DNA of 8,902 bases from Clostridiales bacterium (GCA_021199135.1 JAJQIQ010000064.1:1-8902); one strand, 5' to 3'; positions 1 through 6,014 are shown, numbered from the stretch's first letter. Notes: generated from the letters alone by a model not told the origin. Translations and numbers: made by a program.

Positions 1-71
1 GTGCCGGCCAAAATCGCGACTATGGTCGCGATAAGCTGCCCCGTCAGGGACGACCTTTTCTTCGCTTTCAC
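1..71 (-). CDS. Sensor histidine kinase, N-terminus only (partial at left edge)
   Basis: Only the first 23 codons are in the window. A GTG start at 71-69 overlaps the TGA stop of the response regulator (70-68) in a GTGA junction. A GAGG ribosome binding site lies 7 bases upstream of it, inside the regulator gene. The peptide begins with a basic stretch (KAKKR) followed by a polar LTGQ and then a hydrophobic run (LIATIVAILAG). This is the usual start of the first transmembrane helix of a membrane sensor kinase. The kinase identity is inferred from this and from the tight coupling to an OmpR-type regulator. No catalytic domain is visible, so any other membrane protein remains possible. Confidence 0.6.
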   Translation of the reverse strand, partial: MKAKKRSSLTGQLIATIVAILAG

Positions 72-751
72 TGCTTTGCCTCGAATTTATATCCCATTCC
101 CCATACCGTGTGTATATATTCGCCTTTGTCGCCAAGCTTGCTGCGCAGCTTCTTGACATGGGTGTCTATCGTCCTCGCGTCCCCAAAATAGTCGTAGTCC
201 CAGACGCTGTTTAATATCCTCTCGCGTGAGAGCGCGATGCCCTCGTTGTCCATGAAATACTCGAGGAGCTCGAACTCCTTGAAGCTCAGCTCCACGGCCT
301 TGCCGTCTATCGTGACCTGGTGGGCGGTCTTGTCCATGACGATCCCGCCGGAGCTCTTTATCGCCGCCGCGTCGCCGGTCTTGCCCGCGCGCCGCAGGAG
401 CGCCCCGACCCTCGCCACCAGGATCTTCGGCGAGAACGGCTTTGAGATGTACTCGTCCACGCCGAGCTCGAAACCCGTCAGCTCGTCCTTCTCGTCGCCC
501 TTGGCCGTCAGCATTATGATCGGGACCTTCGAGTTCTCCCGCACCTCGCGGCAGACCTCCCAGCCATTCATCTTCGGCATCATCACGTCCAGTATTATGA
601 GCGCGATGTCCTTGTCCTTATAAAATATGTCGAGTGCCTCCTCGCCGTCTGCGGCCTCGAGGACCTCATAGTTCTCGCGCACGAGGAAATCCCGCACGAG
701 CTTCCTCATCCGCGCCTCGTCGTCAACCACAAGAATCTTAAGCTTTTCCAT
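68..751 (-). CDS. OmpR/PhoB-family response regulator
   Basis: This is a complete 227-residue two-component regulator of normal family length. The receiver domain (about 1-120) shows the acidic pair D10-D11, the phosphoacceptor D55 in the LDVMMPKMNG motif, the switch threonine T82 and the conserved K104 in the SKPF motif. The C-terminal winged-helix DNA-binding domain (about 130-225) carries the recognition helix near 193-207 (RTIDTHVKKLRSKLG) and the final wing GMGYKFE. It is predicted to bind DNA as a dimer once phosphorylated by the kinase encoded immediately downstream. The ATG is preceded by an AAGGGG ribosome binding site 7 bases away and by a candidate promoter at 787-815. The family is certain. 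The signal and target genes cannot be told from this sequence. Confidence 0.95.
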   Translation of the reverse strand: MEKLKILVVDDEARMRKLVRDFLVRENYEVLEAADGEEALDIFYKDKDIALIILDVMMPKMNGWEVCREVRENSKVPIIMLTAKGDEKDELTGFELGVDEYISKPFSPKILVARVGALLRRAGKTGDAAAIKSSGGIVMDKTAHQVTIDGKAVELSFKEFELLEYFMDNEGIALSRERILNSVWDYDYFGDARTIDTHVKKLRSKLGDKGEYIHTVWGMGYKFEAKQ

Positions 752-786
752 GTCAACACCCCTTTTTCGTTTCTTATGGCCTCAAC

Positions 787-815
787 ATAACACAGAATCG
801 TGTAGATTTTGTGAA
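787..815 (-). promoter_or_regulatory. Candidate sigma-A promoter for the two-component operon
   Basis: On the minus strand a -35 element TTCACA (815-810, 5 of 6 to consensus) is separated by 17 bases from a -10 element TGTTAT (792-787, 4 of 6). Transcription would begin near 780, giving a leader of about 30 bases before the regulator ATG. It lies just downstream of the stem-loop cluster at 831-966. It is predicted by eye from spacing and consensus only. Confidence 0.45.
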
Positions 816-830
816 TGATAAAGGGGACAA

Positions 831-966
831 AAGCACGTCAATGTGTGCTTGCACACAATTGACGGGATTTGGGACCCTAACAAACATGAGGAAGTAGCCA
901 TTTTTCGCAGAAAAATGAGCGGATTCCGAATGGTTGTAGGATTTCGTGAGCGCAGCGGAGAAATCC
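831..966. repeat. Intergenic cluster of inverted repeats (stem-loops)
   Basis: This gap between the unknown membrane protein gene and the response regulator holds no convincing gene. It contains three strong inverted repeats. The arms at 837-848 and 851-863 form a near-perfect 12-bp palindrome with one bulged base (GTCAATGTGTGC and GCACACAATTGAC). The arms at 899-906 and 910-917 (CATTTTTC and GAAAAATG) are perfect, with a 3-base loop. The arms at 939-945 and 960-966 (GGATTTC and GAAATCC) are perfect, with a GC-rich 14-base loop. None is followed by a proper U-run, so they are not classical terminators. Possible explanations are a dispersed intergenic repeat, an mRNA 3'-end stabiliser or a regulator binding region. 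Genome-wide copy number would decide between them. Confidence 0.55.
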
Positions 967-972
967 GTATTA

Positions 973-1629
973 TCATTCATACTCTGTGTCCTCATATACA
1001 ATCCCGAGCTCGGCTTCCTTCTTCTGCACCGCCGCCTCGCGTGACTTGAGCTCCGATTCCTTCTGGCTAAGCTCCATCTCCCAGGCTGCGTATTTGTTTA
1101 AGATCTCGGTCTCGTAGTTGGCTATGGTGACGTTGTCCTGGCTCAGGGCCGTGATGACGAACATCCCGGCGAGCGCGACCGCGAAGACCACCATAAAGAA
1201 CATGCTCACGTGAAATTTGGTGCGGTAACTTTTCCCCTGGCGCGCAATCCTCTCCCGCTCGAGGGAACGGTTCCTGCGGATCTCCTCCCTGCGGTTCTCC
1301 TCGAGCTCCCGCTGCTCCCTCGCGATCTTCTCCTTGTACTCGTCATCCTCACCCGTCGCCGCCTGCATCCTCACGGCAGGGATCGGCATTATGTCCGAAT
1401 TCCTTATCCTGGGGTTTTCGATGAGGTACTCGCGCAGTTTTCCCAGGAATGCGATCCCGACAGGAGTGGAAAAGACCTCCTTTATTATCAGGCTGTTGTA
1501 TAATTTCAGCACCGAATCCGGATCGTCCATCCTCACCTGCTGCCGGATGTAGCGGATTCCCGCCGCCTCCTTCTTCGCCGCCTGCGCCTGCTCCTCTGTC
1601 TCAAATACGAACCCCTCTATCCTGTACAT
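973..1629 (-). CDS. Uncharacterised single-pass membrane protein with coiled-coil flanks
   Basis: I do not recognise a named family for this 218-residue protein. Residues 1-85 look like a compact soluble domain, opening with YRIEGFVFETEEQA and containing a TPVGIAFLGKLREYL stretch. Residues 95-137 are very rich in Glu, Arg and Lys and are probably a long charged helix. One transmembrane helix spans about 141-163, preceded by basic residues (RTKFH), which predicts the N-terminal domain in the cytoplasm and the C-terminus outside. Residues 170-208 are again heptad-like and charged, likely a coiled coil. The ATG directly follows the larB TAA stop (TAAATG), and its AAGGA-type ribosome binding site lies inside larB, so translation is coupled to larB. 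Function is unknown. The context suggests co-expression with larB but not necessarily a shared pathway. Confidence 0.8.
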   Translation of the reverse strand: MYRIEGFVFETEEQAQAAKKEAAGIRYIRQQVRMDDPDSVLKLYNSLIIKEVFSTPVGIAFLGKLREYLIENPRIRNSDIMPIPAVRMQAATGEDDEYKEKIAREQRELEENRREEIRRNRSLERERIARQGKSYRTKFHVSMFFMVVFAVALAGMFVITALSQDNVTIANYETEILNKYAAWEMELSQKESELKSREAAVQKKEAELGIVYEDTEYE

Positions 1630-2391
1630 TTACCTTTCCTTCCCTGTCCTCTGGTTTATCATGTTCGCGAGATAACCCGCGCCGTATCCGTTGTCAATGT
1701 TTACGACCGAGACGCCGCTTGCGCAAGAGTTGAGCATGGCAAGCAGCGCCGCCACTCCGTGAAACGACGCGCCGTAGCCCACGCTCGTCGGGACCGCTAT
1801 GACTGGGCAGTCCACTAAGCCCCCGACTACCGACGCGAGCGCACCCTCCATCCCCGCCACCGCGATGACTGCGTTCGCCTGCGAGAGGTCACCCGCGTTT
1901 GCAAGCAGCCTGTGTATCCCGGCCACCCCGACGTCGTATATCCGCTGGACGCGGCTCCCCAGCGCCTCCGCGGTAAGCGCAGCCTCCTCCGCGACGTGGC
2001 AGTCGCTCGTGCCCCCCGTGACGACGGCCACCTTGCCGTCGCCGACAGGCTCTGGGAGCCCTCCGATCAAGCCGATCAGCGCCTCATCGAAATATTCAAG
2101 CTCGAGTGAATTCGAGAGCTCGTCCGCCTTCTGGGCCGCAAGCCGCGTGATGAGGACGCGCTCCTGCCCCGCGCCCAAAAGCGCCTGGGCTATCCCCGCG
2201 ATCTGCGCCGCGCTCTTGCCCTCCCCGTAGATGACCTCCGCCGCGCCCTGGGTGAGCTCGCGGTGTGTGTCCGGGCGCGCGTAGCCGAGGTCTACAAAAG
2301 GCTCGAGGCGTATCATCTCCTCCGCCTCCTCCGGCTCGATCTCGCCGGACTTCACTTTATTTAATATAGATTTAAGTTCTTCTCTTTTCAT
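1630..2391 (-). CDS. larB: LarB, pyridinium-3,5-biscarboxylic acid mononucleotide synthase
   Basis: LarB carboxylates and hydrolyses nicotinic acid adenine dinucleotide. This is the first step in making the nickel-pincer nucleotide cofactor used by lactate racemase LarA and its relatives. The 253-residue length fits the family. The N-terminal helical part (1-30) is followed by a motif around LGYARPDTHR (35-44). The C-terminal half (about 120-245) is the PurE-like carboxylase fold, with VVTGGTSD (123-130), AGMEGAL (179-185), VPTSVGYGAS (200-209) and LNSCASG (220-226). E182 and C223 sit two residues from the positions I recall as catalytic in Lactobacillus plantarum LarB (E180, C221). No larA, larC or larE lies in the window. 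The ribosome binding site is weak (GGGT), and only 38 bases separate the start from the upstream terminator. Confidence 0.93.
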   Translation of the reverse strand: MKREELKSILNKVKSGEIEPEEAEEMIRLEPFVDLGYARPDTHRELTQGAAEVIYGEGKSAAQIAGIAQALLGAGQERVLITRLAAQKADELSNSLELEYFDEALIGLIGGLPEPVGDGKVAVVTGGTSDCHVAEEAALTAEALGSRVQRIYDVGVAGIHRLLANAGDLSQANAVIAVAGMEGALASVVGGLVDCPVIAVPTSVGYGASFHGVAALLAMLNSCASGVSVVNIDNGYGAGYLANMINQRTGKER

Positions 2392-2429
2392 TGATTTTAC
2401 CCGTTATCATGCCTTGCCGTCTATCTATG

Positions 2430-2459
2430 AAAAAAGCACCTGCAAGATACAGGTGCTTT
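2430..2459 (-). terminator. Intrinsic terminator of ssrA
   Basis: The minus strand reads AAGCACCTG, a 7-base loop, then CAGGTGCTT and a T-run. The 9-bp perfect stem (2434-2442 with 2450-2458) extends by one more A-T pair and merges with six T residues (2435-2430). It lies 28 bases past the tmRNA 3' end and closes the smpB-ssrA transcript. Confidence 0.92.
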
Positions 2460-2486
2460 CTCCCTCCTCTAGAGGCATACAAGTAA

Positions 2487-2827
2487 TGGACTAGACGGGA
2501 GTCGAACCCGTGTCCAAAAACCAGTCCCCCGTCCTTCTACGAGCGTAGTCTGTTATTTTCGATTCCCCCCGCTGCCCGGGAACAGACACCCGGGCAGTTT
2601 CGGTAGCTTCATCTTACCTCCCACCGGCTCAAAGCTTTGCCGGCGTCGTTTCCCGCATAGTCGAAGCCCGGGTCCGAAGGTGCGGGTGCCCTCGGTCGGA
2701 CTGCTGCGCTTAGGCAGCGTATGCTAAACTATAATCGTCAGCGTTTACTTTTAATTGTGGGATTTGACGCATCCCGTGCGACTCGCTTCTCCGGCTTCGT
2801 GATCCCTGTCGAAACCATTACTAGCCC
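2487..2827 (-). ncRNA. ssrA: Transfer-messenger RNA (tmRNA)
   Basis: tmRNA rescues ribosomes stalled on mRNAs lacking a stop codon and tags the unfinished protein for proteolysis. The 5' end carries the tmRNA hallmark TAGTAATGGTTTCGACAGGG. The 3' end has a T-arm (ACGGG, TTCGACT, CCCGT) and an acceptor strand CTAGTCC. The latter pairs over 7 bp with 5' GGGCTAG, including one G-U, which fixes the ends at 2827 and at the discriminator A (2487). The length of about 341 is normal. The DNA continues ATTA after the stem, so CCA seems not to be encoded. The 5' end lies 9 bases after the smpB stop. A weak -10-like TTAAAA (2840-2835) is correctly placed for direct initiation, but no good -35 is visible, so cotranscription with smpB and processing by RNase P is equally likely. 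Confidence 0.96.
2710..2742 (-). other. tmRNA tag-peptide reading frame (ADDYSLAYAA)
   Basis: The resume codon is GCT at 2742-2740, following the AGTAAAC that usually precedes it in clostridial tmRNAs. Ten codons give ADDYSLAYAA and end at TAA (2712-2710). The stop codon sits in the loop of a small hairpin (GCTGC with GCAGC), as in other tmRNAs. The C-terminal Ala-Ala is the expected ClpXP-type degradation signal. The resume position is inferred from family pattern. Confidence 0.85.
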
Positions 2828-2836
2828 TAGGCCTTT

Positions 2837-3307
2837 TTAACTCAGATTCCTTACTTTGAAATCCCGCTCAGCCTCCCGCTTCTGATCCTTCTTCGCGATG
2901 TCCTTCCGCTTGTCGTACAGCTTCTTTCCTCTCGCGAGCGCCACCTCGACTTTCACGAGGCTGCCCTTGAAATAGACTTCCACTGGCACGATGGTGTAAC
3001 CCTTCTGTGCGATCTTTCCGATAAGCTTTCGGATCTCGCGCTTGTGCATCAGAAGCTTTCTTGGCCGGAGCGGATCCTTGTTAAAAAGGTTGCCCTTCTC
3101 ATAGGGGCTTATGTGCATACCGTATAGAATCATCTCCCCGTTTTCAATGCGGATGAATGATTCGCGGATGCTGCATTTTCCCATTCGAAGGGACTTAACT
3201 TCAGTTCCGGCAAGAGCGATGCCAGCCTCGAAGGTTTCCTCCAAGAAGTAATCGTGGAAGGCCTTCTTGTTATTGGCTACAAGCTTTTTTGCAGCTCCCC
3301 TAGCCAT
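2837..3307 (-). CDS. smpB: SsrA-binding protein SmpB
   Basis: SmpB binds the tRNA-like part of tmRNA, mimics the missing anticodon arm and delivers it to stalled ribosomes. The 156-residue product has the normal length and the family hallmarks. These are [17 protein letters not shown] (13-29), the GTEVKSLR core (34-41), a KRKDIAKKD stretch in the C-terminal region, and GKKLYDKR (127-134), with the basic tail that enters the mRNA channel. The reading frame stays open 41 codons further upstream, but that extension is Cys- and Gly-rich and unlike SmpB. The ATG at 3307 has a perfect AAGGAGG site 7 bases before it, so this start is chosen. ssrA follows after 9 bases. Confidence 0.97.
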   Translation of the reverse strand: MARGAAKKLVANNKKAFHDYFLEETFEAGIALAGTEVKSLRMGKCSIRESFIRIENGEMILYGMHISPYEKGNLFNKDPLRPRKLLMHKREIRKLIGKIAQKGYTIVPVEVYFKGSLVKVEVALARGKKLYDKRKDIAKKDQKREAERDFKVRNLS

Positions 3308-3321
3308 CCGGCATCCTCCTT
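3308..3321 (-). promoter_or_regulatory. Ribosome binding site that fixes the smpB start
   Basis: AAGGAGG at 3321-3315 stands 7 bases upstream of the ATG at 3307. It argues against the longer in-frame start at 3430, which would add 41 atypical residues. Confidence 0.9.
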
Positions 3322-3444
3322 CCCCCCGGACTGAACCACACACAATGGAACCTCTCTGCCGATTTCCGATAGGGAACAGGGTTCCGCAGCCCCAGCTCCC
3401 GCACATCCGTCGGTAGATCGTCGCGCACACACCTCACGCTTTTA

Positions 3445-3491
3445 CCTATGTGTCTAGAACATAGGATAAATGATTTTGACAAAAAAATCAA
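3445..3491 (-). promoter_or_regulatory. Candidate smpB-ssrA promoter overlapped by two inverted repeats
   Basis: On the minus strand a -35-like TTGATT (3491-3486) is 17 bases from a -10-like TATCCT (3468-3463), each 4 of 6 to consensus. A perfect 7-bp inverted repeat with a 7-base spacer (CCTATGT and ACATAGG, 3445-3465) covers the -10 and the expected start. A second, AT-rich one (TGATTTT and AAAATCA, 3471-3490) covers the spacer and -35. Such placement would suit a repressor operator, though an RNA hairpin is also possible. The mRNA would start near 3455 and carry about 150 bases before smpB. No clear terminator for rnr is seen, so readthrough from rnr may add to expression. Confidence 0.4.
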
Positions 3492-3510
3492 CACTCTATT
3501 GCAAATTTTT

Positions 3511-5637
3511 TTATTTTTTTTCAATTTTCTGCTCGGCCAGCGCAAAATCAACGGTTTTGAGCTCTTTGTCGGCGGCCTCGACCCTGATTTTTACGGTCTG
3601 GCCGAGCTTGAAGCTCCTGTGGCTGGCCTGGCCGACCAGCTCAAAGGTCTCCTCATTGTACTCGTAGAAGTCGTCCTCCATCGCCGCGACGCGGATGAGG
3701 CCCTCGACCGTGTTCGGCAGCTCGACGAAGATTCCCCACTCCATGACGCCCGAGATCACGCCCTCAAACTCCTCGCCGATGTGGTCCATCATGTACTCGG
3801 CCTTCTTGAGCTTTACGGTCTCCCTCTCGGCCTCGTCCGCGCGGCGCTCCATCTCGCTCGAGTGGTCGCAGACCTCCGTCAGGATGTCCTCGTAGTGCTC
3901 GGTGCGCTTCTCGTCCATCTGCCCGTGCAGCTTCTCCTTTATTATCCGGTGAATCTGCAGGTCCGGGTAGCGGCGTATCGGCGAGGTGAAGTGGCAGTAG
4001 CACGGGGCGGCGAGCCCGAAATGCCCGGTGTTCTCGACCGTGTAGCGCGCCTGCTGCATCGAGCGCAGCACGAGGCGGCTTAAGATCCCCTCCTCCTCCG
4101 TGCCTTTTATCTCCTCGAGGAGCTTCTGCAGATCCTTCGGGCGGACCTCCCCGCCGTGGGAGAGAAGCGTGTGTCCAAAGCCCGCCGCCGTGAGGGCGAG
4201 CGCCTGTATCTTCTCCTCGTCCGGCTTGCCGTGCGTCCTGTAGACGAACGGGACCTTCATATTGTAGAACTCAGTCGCTACCGTCTCGTTCGCGGCGAGC
4301 ATGAAGTCCTCGATGAGCTCCGTCGCGACGTTGCGCTCGTGGCAGCGGATGTCGATCGCCTTCCCGCGCTCGTCGAGCACGATCTCGGCCTCCGGGAAAT
4401 CGAAGTCCGTCGCGCCGCGCTCGTGCCGTCTTTCGCGCAGTATCAGGGAGAGCTCCTGCATCCTCTCAAACATCGGGACGAGCTCCTTGTACTCCTCCAG
4501 AAGTTCCGGATCCTTGTCGACGAGGATCTTCTTTACGCCGTTGTACGACATCCTCCTGTCGACGCAGATCACGCTCTCGGCTATCTTGTGGCCGATGATC
4601 TCGCCCTTTTTGTCTATGGTCATTATGCAGCTCATCGCAAGCCGGTCCTGCCCCTGGTTGAGCGAGCACATGCCGTTCGAGAGGGTCTTCGGGAGCATAG
4701 GGATGACCCTGTCCGCGAGATATACGGAGGTCCCGCGCCTTATCGCCTCCTTATCAAGCGCGCTGTTCTCGATCACATAATTTGAGACGTCGGCGATGTG
4801 GACGCCAAGCTTGTAGTTCTCGCCCTCCACGGAGAGCGATACCGCGTCGTCTAGGTCCTTCGAGTCCTCCCCGTCTATCGTCACCATCTGCCAACCGCGC
4901 AGATCCATCCTGTCCCGGGTGTCGGCGTCGGTGAGCGGCTTTGCGACATGGTCCGCAAGCTTTGTCACCTTGTCCGGAAACTCCTCCGGCAGGTCGTATG
5001 CCCTTATTATCGAGAGGATGTCCACGCCTGGGGCGTCCGACTTCCCAAGCACCTCGATTATCTTGCCCTCCGGCTTCTTGCCAGGCCTGCCGTAGTCCGT
5101 AAACTCCGCCACGACCTTGTCGCCGCTGGATGCGTCCATCGAGCAGCCGCCCGGGATGAAGAGGTCCTGCGCGATCTTCTTGTCGTCCGGGACGACGAAG
5201 CCGAACGTCCCCTTCTCGCTCTCGTCGTATGTGCCTATTATGCGTGTGAGGCCGCGCGTTATTATCGACCTGACCACGCCCTCCTTGCGCTTGCCGCTGC
5301 CAGTTTCCGGAAAAATCTCGACCTCGACGGTGTCAGAGTGCATCGCGCCTCCGGTATTGTCCGCCGGGATGAAGATGTCGTCCGGCTCGTCCTCGACGGT
5401 CACGAAGCCGAAGCCCTTTGCGTTCGCGCAGAACGTGCCGACAGCCTTCACGCCGTGCCTTGTCTCGACGTGGCTATTTGGATTCTTTGGCGCGGGACGC
5501 GCGCCCGGCCTTGCGCCGCTGCGCCGCGCCTGCGATGGACTCTGCGGCCTGGCGTACTGGGTGCCCGGCCTTTGGTAACCGTGCTTTGCGCCCTCCGCCC
5601 TGCCGCGCCTCTTGCTGTTCTTATTGCCTTTTGACAT
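3511..5637 (-). CDS. rnr: Ribonuclease R (RNase II/RNB family 3'-5' exoribonuclease)
   Basis: RNase R degrades structured RNA from the 3' end, takes part in rRNA quality control and removes non-stop mRNA during trans-translation. The product is 708 residues. Two cold-shock-type domains lie at about 64-110 and 130-198, the RNB catalytic domain at about 245-572, and an S1 RNA-binding domain at about 622-705. The active-site motif TIDGEDSKDLDDA supplies the metal-binding aspartates D255, D261, D263 and D264. HFTSPIRRYPDLQIHR (549-564) is the second RNB signature. Residues 1-62 are a basic, low-complexity tail rich in Arg, Gly, Gln and Pro in place of the N-terminal helix-turn-helix domain of enterobacterial RNase R. 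The ATG has a GGAG site 5 bases upstream. The gene follows secG across an intrinsic terminator. Confidence 0.96.
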   Translation of the reverse strand: MSKGNKNSKRRGRAEGAKHGYQRPGTQYARPQSPSQARRSGARPGARPAPKNPNSHVETRHGVKAVGTFCANAKGFGFVTVEDEPDDIFIPADNTGGAMHSDTVEVEIFPETGSGKRKEGVVRSIITRGLTRIIGTYDESEKGTFGFVVPDDKKIAQDLFIPGGCSMDASSGDKVVAEFTDYGRPGKKPEGKIIEVLGKSDAPGVDILSIIRAYDLPEEFPDKVTKLADHVAKPLTDADTRDRMDLRGWQMVTIDGEDSKDLDDAVSLSVEGENYKLGVHIADVSNYVIENSALDKEAIRRGTSVYLADRVIPMLPKTLSNGMCSLNQGQDRLAMSCIMTIDKKGEIIGHKIAESVICVDRRMSYNGVKKILVDKDPELLEEYKELVPMFERMQELSLILRERRHERGATDFDFPEAEIVLDERGKAIDIRCHERNVATELIEDFMLAANETVATEFYNMKVPFVYRTHGKPDEEKIQALALTAAGFGHTLLSHGGEVRPKDLQKLLEEIKGTEEEGILSRLVLRSMQQARYTVENTGHFGLAAPCYCHFTSPIRRYPDLQIHRIIKEKLHGQMDEKRTEHYEDILTEVCDHSSEMERRADEAERETVKLKKAEYMMDHIGEEFEGVISGVMEWGIFVELPNTVEGLIRVAAMEDDFYEYNEETFELVGQASHRSFKLGQTVKIRVEAADKELKTVDFALAEQKIEKK

Positions 5638-5656
5638 AAAATCTCCATTTCTTCAC

Positions 5657-5686
5657 AAAGAAAAAAGCCGCCGCTTCCGCGACAGC
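5657..5686 (-). terminator. Intrinsic terminator or attenuator between secG and rnr
   Basis: On the minus strand GCTGTCGC pairs with GCGGCGGC (8 bp, two of them G-U) around a GGAA tetraloop (arms 5686-5679 and 5674-5667). TTTTTTCTTT follows directly (5666-5657). This is a textbook intrinsic terminator. It sits in the 60-base gap between secG and rnr and leaves 19 bases to the rnr start, with no space for a promoter. Confidence 0.88.
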
Positions 5687-5697
5687 CCCTTCTCATC

Positions 5698-5940
5698 TCA
5701 TCCCCAGACCCCTAGGTCAAGCACCATTGCAATCACTAGGAAAAGTATCACGCAGACGCGGGTCACTTTGACGAGCATCCCCTCCATCGAGCGGCCCTTG
5801 TTCTTGCCCCAGTAGGTGTCGGCCGCGCCGGCGATCGCGCCCAAGCCCGCGGACTTGCCCTCCTGCATCAGGATGACGACCGTGATGATGACGCTGAGTA
5901 TGATGAAAACAACTGTCAGGATCGTATTTAAAATGGTCAC
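5698..5940 (-). CDS. secG: Preprotein translocase subunit SecG
   Basis: SecG is the small accessory subunit of the SecYEG channel in the cytoplasmic membrane and helps SecA-driven export. The 80-residue product has two predicted transmembrane helices (about 4-25 and 57-77). Between them is the family loop with ILMQEGKSAGLGAI (23-36) and DTYWGKNKGRSMEG (41-54). The start is GTG at 5940, 8 bases after a perfect AGGAGG. A nearer ATG at 5945 is in another frame and stops after one further codon. It has its own promoter (5986-6014) and is followed by a terminator, so it may be made mainly as a single-gene transcript. The secG-rnr-smpB-ssrA order is common in Firmicutes. Confidence 0.95.
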   Translation of the reverse strand: MTILNTILTVVFIILSVIITVVILMQEGKSAGLGAIAGAADTYWGKNKGRSMEGMLVKVTRVCVILFLVIAMVLDLGVWG

Positions 5941-5954
5941 TTCATTTACCTCCT
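5940..5954 (-). promoter_or_regulatory. secG ribosome binding site and GTG start with embedded ATG-AAG-TGA
   Basis: AGGAGG (5954-5949) is followed by TAA, then ATGAAGTGA. The ATG is only 3 bases from the site and its frame ends at once at TGA. The overlapping GTG (5940-5938) is at the optimal 8 bases and opens the SecG frame. The site therefore decides for GTG. Confidence 0.75.
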
Positions 5955-5985
5955 AAAACAAACCCCAAAGCTCAAAATCTCTATC

Positions 5986-6014
5986 ACTATACCATAATAC
6001 TTTTATCATTGCAA
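5986..6014 (-). promoter_or_regulatory. Sigma-A promoter of secG
   Basis: The minus strand shows a -35 TTGCAA (6014-6009), a 17-base spacer and a -10 TATAGT (5991-5986) with an extended TGG before it. Transcription should start near 5979, leaving a leader of about 38 bases. The -35 begins 7 bases past the purB stop, and no purB terminator is visible before it. This is the best promoter in the window. Confidence 0.85.

Noticed and set aside
843..1049. A short plus-strand ORF across the stem-loop cluster.
   Set aside because: It runs through inverted repeats and into the 3' end of the minus-strand gene, and its composition shows no sign of a protein. It is most likely chance.
3308..3430. A longer SmpB of 197 residues starting at 3430.
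   Set aside because: The 41 extra residues are Cys- and Gly-rich and not SmpB-like, while the ATG at 3307 has a perfect AAGGAGG and gives the usual family length.
3448..5634. Several plus-strand open frames of 150 to 230 codons opposite rnr.
   Set aside because: All are shadows of the rnr coding bias. None has a plausible ribosome binding site or a recognisable domain.
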